This document shows, piece after piece, positions 1-4,839 of a stretch of DNA of 5,594 bases. The notes under the pieces were generated by a model. It had not been told where the DNA came from. It saw nothing but the letters and a program-made list of their open reading frames with translations, and searched no databases. The first letter of the stretch is position 1; each line of letters begins with the position of its first letter. The translations under genes were made by a program, and so were the position numbers. This DNA is from Haemophilus parainfluenzae (GTDB taxonomy: Bacteria; Pseudomonadota; Gammaproteobacteria; Enterobacterales; Pasteurellaceae), in contig JAGZRY010000117.1 of NCBI GenBank assembly GCA_018381425.1, forward strand, positions 1-5,594, in the 5' to 3' direction.

Positions 1-2
1 TG

Positions 3-455
3 CGCGTGGCAATGATGAAAGCCGTATTAGAGCGGCGTTTTAGAAAAGGTTTTATCGAAGAAGGAGTTCCTATGAGTTTGAACAATGAAAGCCCGAATCG
101 CGCCTATCTTTTAGGGCGGCTGTTTGCCGTGTTGGAGCGCATTCAATATCAGGCGTTGGGCGAATTAAACGCCGGCATTGCCGACCGCTACTACGGCTCT
201 GCATCCGCCGTGCCGTTTTCGGTTTTTCCGCGCCTTTTGTCGGGTGCAAAACACCATTTGTCGCGCTTGCGTAAAGACAAAGCCGGTATGGCAGTGAATT
301 TGGATAAAGATTTGGGCGAAATCATTGCCAAACTGCCCGAAACCTTTCCGCGTCATTTGAGCATTGACGAGCAAGGCCGCTTCGCCATCGGCTACTACCA
401 CCAAAAACAAAGCTATTTTGCTAAAAAAGAAACCGCTGAAACCATTGAAAACTAA
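3..455 (+). CDS. cas8c: Cas8c (Csd1), type I-C Cascade large subunit, 3' end only
   Basis: Partial gene: the reading frame is open to the left edge, so only about the last 150 residues are present of a protein that is usually near 600. Cas8c is the large subunit of the type I-C effector complex and takes part in PAM recognition and target DNA binding. The C-terminal signature is clear: [19 protein letters not shown], then a basic [11 protein letters not shown] stretch, then [13 protein letters not shown] near the end. A GTG at 6 and ATGs at 12 and 15 are in frame but have no good ribosome binding site, and the family continues upstream, so they are not taken as starts. The TAA at 453-455 is immediately followed by the ribosome binding site of cas7c, which indicates one operon. 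Family assignment is from recognised motifs and the gene order cas8c-cas7c-cas4. The segment also encodes Cas11c in the same frame, described separately. Confidence 0.95.
   Translation, partial: RVAMMKAVLERRFRKGFIEEGVPMSLNNESPNRAYLLGRLFAVLERIQYQALGELNAGIADRYYGSASAVPFSVFPRLLSGAKHHLSRLRKDKAGMAVNLDKDLGEIIAKLPETFPRHLSIDEQGRFAIGYYHQKQSYFAKKETAETIEN
61..66 (+). promoter_or_regulatory. Internal Shine-Dalgarno for cas11c
   Basis: AAGGAG sits inside the cas8c coding region, 5 bases before the in-frame ATG at 72. It is as strong as the sites in front of cas7c (454-459) and cas1 (3324-3329), which supports real internal initiation rather than a chance methionine. Confidence 0.75.
72..455 (+). CDS. cas11c: Cas11c small subunit from an internal start inside cas8c
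   Basis: An ATG at 72-74 lies in the cas8c frame and is preceded by a strong Shine-Dalgarno AAGGAG (61-66) with 5 bases between. Translation from it gives a 127-residue protein starting [20 protein letters not shown] and ending with the Cas8c C terminus. It is known that type I-C systems make a separate small subunit, Cas11c, by internal translation of the cas8c 3' end; this supplies the belly filament of Cascade and is needed for full activity. The position (the last 120-130 codons), the in-frame ATG and the good ribosome binding site all fit that arrangement. The N-terminal part up to residue 50 looks helical, as expected for a small subunit. What is seen is the start signal and the frame; that the protein is made here is inferred from the family. 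Confidence 0.82.
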   Translation: MSLNNESPNRAYLLGRLFAVLERIQYQALGELNAGIADRYYGSASAVPFSVFPRLLSGAKHHLSRLRKDKAGMAVNLDKDLGEIIAKLPETFPRHLSIDEQGRFAIGYYHQKQSYFAKKETAETIEN

Positions 456-466
456 GGAGCCAGAAA

Positions 467-1333
467 ATGTCTGCCATTCAAAACCGCTATGAATTTGTTT
501 ACTTTTTTGATGTTACCAACGGCAACCCCAACGGCGATCCCGATGCAGGCAATATGCCGCGTCTTGACCCCGAATCCAGCAAAGGCTTGGTAACCGATGT
601 CTGCCTGAAACGCAAAATTCGTAATTTTGTCGAAATCAGCAGCGAAAACGAAGCAGGTTACGAAATCTACGTCAAAGAAAAAAGCGTGTTAAACCTGCAA
701 AACAAACGCGCTTATGAAGCACTCGGCATTGAATCTGAAGCCAAAAAACTGCCCAAAGACGAAGCTAAAGCCCGCGACATTACCGCTTGGATGTGTAAAA
801 ACTTCTTCGATATCCGCACCTTCGGCGCCGTGATGACCACCGAAGTCAACAGCGGACAAGTACGCGGTCCGGTGCAACTGGCGTTCGCCCAATCCATTGA
901 CCCCATTGTGCCGCTCGAAATTTCCATCACCCGCATGGCGGTAACCAACGAAAAAGACTTGGAAAAAGAACGCACTATGGGGCGTAAATACATCGTCCCT
1001 TACGCACTCTACCGCGTGCATGGCTTTATCTCCGCCAACCTTGCTGCCAAAACCGGTTTTTCAGACGACGACTTAGACAAACTCTGGCAAGCCCTGACGC
1101 TGATGTTTGAACACGACCGCTCCGCCGCCCGTGGTGAAATGGCAGCGCGCAAATTGATTGTTTTCAAACACGACAGTGCACTCGGCAGCCAGCCTGCACA
1201 TAAATTGTTTGATGCTGTAAAAGTCGAACGCGTAAACGGCGAATCATGTACGCCTGCAAGCGGTTTTGGCGATTACAAAATCAGCGTGGTTTCAGACGGC
1301 TTAAATGGCGTGAGTGTGGAAGAGTTGCTTTAA
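467..1333 (+). CDS. cas7c: Cas7c (Csd2), type I-C Cascade backbone subunit
   Basis: A complete 288-residue protein of the Cas7/Csd2/Csh2 family, the usual length. Several copies coat the crRNA spacer and form the helical backbone of the type I-C effector complex. Diagnostic sequence: [20 protein letters not shown] at residues 7-26, followed by [17 protein letters not shown] at 113-123; [17 protein letters not shown] at 131-147; and [17 protein letters not shown] at 171-187. These are characteristic of the RRM-like core of the family. The start ATG has AAGGAG at 454-459, overlapping the cas8c stop, with 7 bases of spacing, so translation is probably coupled to cas8c/cas11c. The TAA is 15 bases before the cas4 start. 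The last 45 bases contain a DUS core on the minus strand (1291-1300). No truncation or frameshift is seen. Confidence 0.97.
   Translation: MSAIQNRYEFVYFFDVTNGNPNGDPDAGNMPRLDPESSKGLVTDVCLKRKIRNFVEISSENEAGYEIYVKEKSVLNLQNKRAYEALGIESEAKKLPKDEAKARDITAWMCKNFFDIRTFGAVMTTEVNSGQVRGPVQLAFAQSIDPIVPLEISITRMAVTNEKDLEKERTMGRKYIVPYALYRVHGFISANLAAKTGFSDDDLDKLWQALTLMFEHDRSAARGEMAARKLIVFKHDSALGSQPAHKLFDAVKVERVNGESCTPASGFGDYKISVVSDGLNGVSVEELL
1291..1302 (-). other. DUS core at the end of cas7c
   Basis: The minus strand reads AAGCCGTCTGAA: the 10-base core GCCGTCTGAA is exact and the 12-mer is one base from both DUS and AG-DUS. It supports a Neisseria origin for the cas7c end. Confidence 0.65.
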
Positions 1334-1361
1334 AAAACATTTGAAAAAATGACCGCACTTT
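1331..1361 (-). other. Haemophilus-type uptake signal sequence at the cas7c-cas4 junction
   Basis: The minus strand carries the exact 9-base H. influenzae uptake core AAGTGCGGT (1360 down to 1352), followed by CA, six T, six bases, then six T. This fits the extended Haemophilus consensus with its two spaced AT tracts at nearly every position. The core starts at codon 2 of cas4 and the tail replaces the place where a ribosome site would be. Confidence 0.55.
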
Positions 1362-1999
1362 CAACCAAAACCCAAGGGGAAAATCAGGATACGCGCCTGA
1401 TTCCCCTTTCCGCCCTGCAACACTACGCCTTCTGCCCGCGACAATGCGCGTTGATTCACAACGAGCAGGCGTGGGCGGAGAACTATCTGACCGCGCAGGG
1501 CAAGGCGCTACACGAACGGGTAGATTCAGGTGAGCCGGAAACGCGCAAGGGCGTGCGTTTTGAGCGGACGGTGCATGTGTCGGCGGAAAAACTGGGCATC
1601 AGCGGCGTGTTGGATTTGGTGGAAGTAGAAATGAAAACAGGCCGTCTGAAACCCGTGGAATACAAACGCGGCAAACCCAAACCCGATCCGATGGACGAAA
1701 TCCAGCTTTGCGCTCAAGGTTTGTGTTTGGAAGAAATGACGGGGCAAACCGTCTCTGAGGGCGCGCTGTGGTATATGCAAACCCGCCACCGCGTCCCCGT
1801 CGTGTTTTCAGACGACCTGTGCGCCCAAACACTCGCCACCATCGCCGCCGTGCGCGAACTTCTAAACAGCAGCCAAATCCCGCCTCCCGACTACGGCAAA
1901 CGCTGCAAAGCCTGCTCATTGGTGGAGATTTGCCAGCCGGAGTTGCTGGGGAAACGGGATAGGAGTGTGGGGTATGTAGAGGGGTTGTTTGGGGAGTGA
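1349..1999 (+). CDS. cas4: Cas4, Fe-S cluster nuclease of CRISPR adaptation
   Basis: A complete 216-residue Cas4 of the RecB/PD-(D/E)XK nuclease fold. In type I-C it works with Cas1-Cas2 to trim pre-spacers and ensure that they derive from PAM-flanked DNA. Visible catalytic and cluster residues: Cys29 in YAFCPRQC, His55, Asp89 in GVLD, Glu104-Tyr-Lys106 in EYKRGKPK, a QLCAQG motif from Gln119, and the C-terminal cysteines 186, 189 and 195 in CKACSLVEIC. Cys29 plus these three give the four 4Fe-4S ligands. No Shine-Dalgarno is visible before the ATG: the upstream bases are a run of A and T that forms the tail of a Haemophilus-type uptake sequence whose core begins at codon 2. No better in-frame start exists before the conserved region. 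The gene also holds an AG-DUS and an AG-mucDUS. It is normally adjacent to cas1, but here the two are separated by about 1.3 kb. Confidence 0.96.
   Translation: MTALSTKTQGENQDTRLIPLSALQHYAFCPRQCALIHNEQAWAENYLTAQGKALHERVDSGEPETRKGVRFERTVHVSAEKLGISGVLDLVEVEMKTGRLKPVEYKRGKPKPDPMDEIQLCAQGLCLEEMTGQTVSEGALWYMQTRHRVPVVFSDDLCAQTLATIAAVRELLNSSQIPPPDYGKRCKACSLVEICQPELLGKRDRSVGYVEGLFGE
1639..1650 (+). other. AG-DUS DNA uptake sequence in cas4
   Basis: AGGCCGTCTGAA matches the Neisseria AG-DUS dialect at 12 of 12 bases. In Neisseriaceae this sequence is bound by the pilin ComP and promotes uptake of related DNA. It is read here as coding sequence (GRLK) within cas4. Confidence 0.85.
1807..1818 (-). other. 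AG-mucDUS DNA uptake sequence in cas4
   Basis: On the minus strand the 12 bases read AGGTCGTCTGAA, an exact match to the mucDUS dialect associated with the Neisseria mucosa/sicca group. It lies 157 bases from an exact AG-DUS in the same gene. Confidence 0.75.
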
Positions 2000-2035
2000 A
2001 TTCTGTGGTTATTAGAAGTGAAAATAACTGTTTAG

Positions 2036-2041
2036 TAGGAG
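2036..2041 (+). promoter_or_regulatory. Shine-Dalgarno that decides the DUF3800 gene start
   Basis: TAGGAG lies 5 bases before the ATG at 2047, after which the YIDESG motif follows at once. It favours this start over the GTG at 1996 that overlaps the cas4 stop codon. Confidence 0.65.
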
Positions 2042-2046
2042 TAAGT

Positions 2047-3273
2047 ATGAAAATCTATATTGATGAATCAGGTAATAGTGGGGATCTTGTTCAGAGAAAA
2101 ATTGATTTAACATTTTCAAATCAGAATATTTTTACACTTTCAGCTGTGAAAATACCTGAAGATGTATATTCTAAAATAGAAAATGAATTTATTCCTGAGT
2201 TGAAGAAAAAATATAAAATTCAAAGTGGTGAAATAAAATCTTCAAACTTATTTGATAAAAAACCAAAAGTAATTTTAGAGATTGTGGATTTTATCAAAGA
2301 TAATAATATTGACTATTTTATAGAAATAACCGACAAAAAATATTATATATGCAATTCAATGGTTATTCATCAGGTAATTCCTCCATATTTTATACCAAGA
2401 GAAGAAGAGTTGGATGGAGAGTGGCAAGTATTACGCGAAATATATATGGATATCCTCATCAGAAATATAGGTGAGCCTGAGTATCAATGCTTCTTTGAAG
2501 CATGTAAAAATATTAATGAAGAATCTCTATTAAATTCGTTTCATACCCTGAGAGAATTCTTTTCTGCAAAAGTTGAAGAAGAAAAAGATTTATACTTAAA
2601 AGGTATTTTTCAAAGTATTGTAAATGATATTGGTATGTCTATAGAGGATTATTTTGATATTAAAGAGAAAGAAGGTTTAGACAATGCAGTAAGAAAGTTT
2701 ATTCCTATTCCAGATGAAAATAAAAAAGGGCAGTTAACTTATTTATTACCGCAAATTTCATCACTTACCAACCTTGTAGCTAGAGTCAACTATTTTAATG
2801 GTAACCTTGAAGATATTAATTTCATACATGATCAGCAGGTTCATTTTGATGATATGTTATCTTACAATGTTCAAAAGATGTTGGATGTAGGGGAAACAAG
2901 ATATAAGTTTACAAATTCAAATTTTAATATTGAAAAACCAATTAATATTACTTTCGATACCGATTCAAAGAATAATGTAGGAATTCAAATTGCAGATATT
3001 CTTTCTGGATTTACAATGAGATATATGCAAAAAAGATTTAAAAATGAAGATATGGATAGTATTTATCATGAAATATTTGAAAATATAGAATATAACAAGA
3101 ACTTATCAACCATTAATTATATGATTGGAATTTCTGGTTTTGTAAAACTAAACAAGGGATATACGCGAGGTATCGAAATTAGTGATGAAGCAAAAAAAAT
3201 AGAAAATGAATATATTCAATATTTAGCTTTTGAGCATATGAAAAATGAAATATTTAACCTAACCTACAGATAA
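2047..3273 (+). CDS. DUF3800 family protein inserted between cas4 and cas1
   Basis: A 408-residue protein with the hallmarks of DUF3800, a family of unknown function predicted to have an RNase H-like fold and common on mobile elements and near defence genes. Seen: YIDESGNSG at residues 4-12 (Asp6, Glu7), GEIKSS at 61-66, IHDQQ at 260-264 (Asp262), and VGIQIADILSGF at 311-322 (Asp317). These acidic residues are placed as expected for metal-dependent active-site residues, but catalysis is inferred, not shown. No signal peptide or membrane segment is visible, so it is probably cytoplasmic. The ATG at 2047 is preferred because TAGGAG (2036-2041) lies 5 bases upstream. An in-frame GTG at 1996 overlaps the cas4 stop, but it lacks a well-spaced ribosome site and would add 17 unconserved-looking residues. 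The gene is very AT-rich (2161-2220 has 11 G/C in 60, against 38 in 60 for 3601-3660 in cas1) and uses AT-ending codons, indicating recent acquisition from a low-GC source. It is not a known Cas protein. Confidence 0.85.
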   Translation: MKIYIDESGNSGDLVQRKIDLTFSNQNIFTLSAVKIPEDVYSKIENEFIPELKKKYKIQSGEIKSSNLFDKKPKVILEIVDFIKDNNIDYFIEITDKKYYICNSMVIHQVIPPYFIPREEELDGEWQVLREIYMDILIRNIGEPEYQCFFEACKNINEESLLNSFHTLREFFSAKVEEEKDLYLKGIFQSIVNDIGMSIEDYFDIKEKEGLDNAVRKFIPIPDENKKGQLTYLLPQISSLTNLVARVNYFNGNLEDINFIHDQQVHFDDMLSYNVQKMLDVGETRYKFTNSNFNIEKPINITFDTDSKNNVGIQIADILSGFTMRYMQKRFKNEDMDSIYHEIFENIEYNKNLSTINYMIGISGFVKLNKGYTRGIEISDEAKKIENEYIQYLAFEHMKNEIFNLTYR

Positions 3274-3275
3274 TT

Positions 3276-3287
3276 TTCAGGTAGCCA
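3276..3287 (-). other. DUS-like element at the right edge of the DUF3800 insert
   Basis: The minus strand reads TGGCTACCTGAA, 11 of 12 bases of the Eikenella-type dialect AGGCTACCTGAA. It begins 3 bases after the stop codon of the inserted gene, where the base composition changes back to that of the cas genes. Confidence 0.4.
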
Positions 3288-3337
3288 ACCCCTGTTAAAC
3301 GTCCCAAACTGCGTTCAAACCCCAAGGAGTTTTCCCC

Positions 3338-4351
3338 ATGCGCAAACTGCAAAACACGCTCTACATCACCACCCAAGGCAGCTATCTGCATAAGGAGCGG
3401 GAAACGCTGGTGGTTGAGCAGGAGCGTAAGAAGGTGGCGCAGTTACCGGTGCATTCCATCGGGCATATTTTCTGTTTTGGGAATGTGCTGGTGTCGCCGT
3501 TTCTGCTGGGGTTTTGCGGCGAAAATAATGTGAATTTGGCGTTTTTTACCGAAAACGGACGTTTCTTGGGACGGTTTCAGGGGCGGCAGAGCGGCAATGT
3601 GCTGTTGCGTCGGGCGCAGTATCGGGTGTCGGAGCAAAATCCCGTGCCGATTGCGCGCAATATCATTGCGGCGAAGATTCAGGCGGGCAAGCGGGTGCTT
3701 CAGCGACAGGTTCGCAATTATGGCGAGAATGCGGCGATTCAAAGTGCGGTCGATGCTTTGAATATCTCGCTGCGGCAGTTGAAGGGCGTGGCGGAGCTGG
3801 ACGTGGTGCGCGGCATTGAAGTCGATGCGGCGGCGCATTATTTCGGCGTGTTCGGGCAACTTTTGAGCGAAAAGAGCGGCTTTACTTTTGACGGGCGCAA
3901 CCGCCGTCCGCCCAGAGACGGAGTGAATGCGCTGTTGTCGTTTGTGTACAGCATTCTGGGCAAGGACATCAGCGGCGCGCTGCAAGGCGTGGGGCTGGAT
4001 CCGCAGGTGGGCTTTCTGCACGCCGACCGACCGGGTCGCGACAGTTTGGCGCAGGATATTTTGGAAGAATTCCGCGCGTGGTGGGCGGACAGGTTGGTGT
4101 TGTCGCTGATTAACCGAGGGCAAATCAAACCGCAGGATTTTGTTATCGAGGCAAGCGGCGCGGTGAGTCTGAAGGCCGATGCGCGTAAGCTCTTGTTTCA
4201 ATCGTTGCAGGCGAAAAAGCAGGAGAAAATTGTGCATCCGTTTTTGGGCGAAGAAGTGGAAATCGGGTTGCTGCCGTATATTCAGGCGATGCTGTTGGCG
4301 CGGCACTTGCGTGGGGATTTGGCGGAATACCCGCCGTTTTTGATGAGATAA
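3338..4351 (+). CDS. cas1: Cas1, CRISPR integrase, type I-C
   Basis: A complete 337-residue Cas1, the metal-dependent integrase that, with Cas2, inserts new spacers at the leader-repeat junction. The N terminus LQNTLYITTQGSYLHKE is typical of the type I-C branch. The catalytic triad is seen as Glu161 (RGIEVDAAAHYFG), His228 (GFLHADRPGRDSLAQD) and Asp240 in the same stretch, followed by ILEEFR. The C-terminal RKLLFQSLQAKK and IGLLPYIQAMLLARHLRG regions fit the family. A good AAGGAG (3324-3329) stands 8 bases before the ATG. Base composition returns to GC-rich here, like cas4, with a 64-base gap after the AT-rich insert. The gene contains an exact Haemophilus-type uptake core at 3742-3750. It is followed after 3 bases by cas2. 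Because the insert separates it from cas4, its expression depends on readthrough or on an unrecognised promoter near the end of the insert. Confidence 0.97.
   Translation: MRKLQNTLYITTQGSYLHKERETLVVEQERKKVAQLPVHSIGHIFCFGNVLVSPFLLGFCGENNVNLAFFTENGRFLGRFQGRQSGNVLLRRAQYRVSEQNPVPIARNIIAAKIQAGKRVLQRQVRNYGENAAIQSAVDALNISLRQLKGVAELDVVRGIEVDAAAHYFGVFGQLLSEKSGFTFDGRNRRPPRDGVNALLSFVYSILGKDISGALQGVGLDPQVGFLHADRPGRDSLAQDILEEFRAWWADRLVLSLINRGQIKPQDFVIEASGAVSLKADARKLLFQSLQAKKQEKIVHPFLGEEVEIGLLPYIQAMLLARHLRGDLAEYPPFLMR
3742..3750 (+). other. Haemophilus-type uptake core in cas1
   Basis: AAGTGCGGT is an exact 9-base match to the H. influenzae uptake core, inside cas1 codons for IQSAV. The AT tracts of the extended consensus are poor here, so it may be a chance match; it is listed because it is the second exact core in the window. 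Confidence 0.4.
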
Positions 4352-4354
4352 GCT

Positions 4355-4648
4355 ATGTTAATGCTGATTACTTATGATATTTCTTTTGACGACCCAAACG
4401 GGCAGGCGCGATTGCGCCGTATCGCAAAACATTGCTTAGATTATGGCGTGCGAGCACAATATTCGGTCTTTGAATGCGATGTCACGCCTGACCAATGGGT
4501 CATGTTGAAAAACAAACTGTTGGAAACCTACGATCCCACATGTGACAGTCTGCGTTTTTACCATTTAGGCAGTAAGTGGCGTAATAAAGTGGAGCATCAT
4601 GGGGCAAAACCAGCAGTGGATGTATTTAAAGACGTGCTTGTTATTTAG
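4355..4648 (+). CDS. cas2: Cas2, CRISPR adaptation protein, type I-C
   Basis: A complete 97-residue Cas2, the normal length. The protein forms a dimer bridging two Cas1 dimers in the spacer integration complex. The ferredoxin-like fold begins MLMLITYDIS with the conserved Asp8 at the end of the first strand. It is followed by RLRRIAKHCLDYGVRAQYSV, where the QYSVFEC strand is highly typical, and it ends with a type I-C style tail (KVEHHG...DVFKDVLVI). The start lies 3 bases after the cas1 stop, so translation is probably coupled; no separate ribosome binding site is obvious. An ATG at 4361 is in frame but would cut into the first strand. The stop codon is at the beginning of the CRISPR leader. 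Confidence 0.96.
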   Translation: MLMLITYDISFDDPNGQARLRRIAKHCLDYGVRAQYSVFECDVTPDQWVMLKNKLLETYDPTCDSLRFYHLGSKWRNKVEHHGAKPAVDVFKDVLVI

Positions 4649-4698
4649 TTCGCTAACCTGTTGTTCTCATTAAAACCCTGATGGGATAGCGATCTTCA

Positions 4699-4710
4699 TT
4701 TTCTTTAACA
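4699..4710 (+). promoter_or_regulatory. boxA-like antitermination element in the leader
   Basis: The 12 bases match the rRNA boxA consensus TGCTCTTTAACA at 10 of 12 positions, with the core TCTTTAACA exact. BoxA RNA recruits NusB/NusE antitermination factors, and such elements are known upstream of CRISPR arrays, where they protect long non-coding, hairpin-rich transcripts from Rho. It would act here only if transcription starts before 4699, from the cas operon or an upstream leader promoter. Confidence 0.6.
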
Positions 4711-4730
4711 ATTTGGATAAGTTAATCTAT

Positions 4731-4759
4731 TTGTATAACGGCGATGTAGTCGTTATACT
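4731..4759 (+). promoter_or_regulatory. Candidate array promoter, overlapping a palindrome
   Basis: TTGTAT (4731-4736) and TATACT (4754-4759) are 17 bases apart and resemble -35 and -10 boxes; the -10 matches the consensus at 5 of 6 and the -35 only at TTG. The two boxes lie on the arms of the perfect inverted repeat GTATAACG/CGTTATAC, which could be an operator. Transcription would start near 4766, about 75 bases before the first repeat and downstream of the boxA-like element. The weak -35 makes this tentative. Confidence 0.35.
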
Positions 4760-4839
4760 GACTAAACTCCTTATCATAAAATCAGTTAGCGAAATACGGT
4801 GTTTAATACGCTGATTTTTCTTGCTTTTTTAAGTAGGGA

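Larger units (their letters stand above)
4649..4839 (+). promoter_or_regulatory. CRISPR leader
   Basis: 191 AT-rich bases with no gene lie between cas2 and the first repeat, in the place and orientation expected of a type I-C leader; repeats end in GAAAC on the same strand. Contents seen: a boxA-like element (4699-4710), a palindromic pair GTATAACG/CGTTATAC (4733-4740 and 4751-4758), a 9-base inverted pair TTCGCTAAC/GTTAGCGAA (4649-4657 and 4785-4793), an 8-base pair AAAATCAG/CTGATTTT (4778-4785 and 4811-4818), and a direct repeat AATACG at 4793 and 4805. The last bases before the repeat, AAGTAGGGA, are where an integrase-anchoring motif would be sought. No intrinsic terminator is visible, so readthrough from cas2 into the array is possible. 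Confidence 0.85.

Noticed and set aside
1060..1071. Further mucDUS-like sequence in cas7c
   Set aside because: Only 10 of 12 bases match, within a run of aspartate codons; too weak to list as an uptake sequence.
1996..2046. GTG start overlapping the cas4 stop as the true start of the DUF3800 protein
   Set aside because: The purine-rich bases directly before it are too close to act as a ribosome site, and the added 17 residues show no motif, while the ATG at 2047 has a well-placed TAGGAG and starts right at the conserved strand.
2000..3337. The insert as an insertion sequence or Correia-type element
   Set aside because: No transposase, no convincing terminal inverted repeats and no target duplication are seen around it.
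3443..4306. Long minus-strand open frame (287 residues) opposite cas1
   Set aside because: It is a composition shadow of the GC-rich cas1 gene, has no recognisable domain or ribosome site, and cas1 on the + strand is unmistakable.
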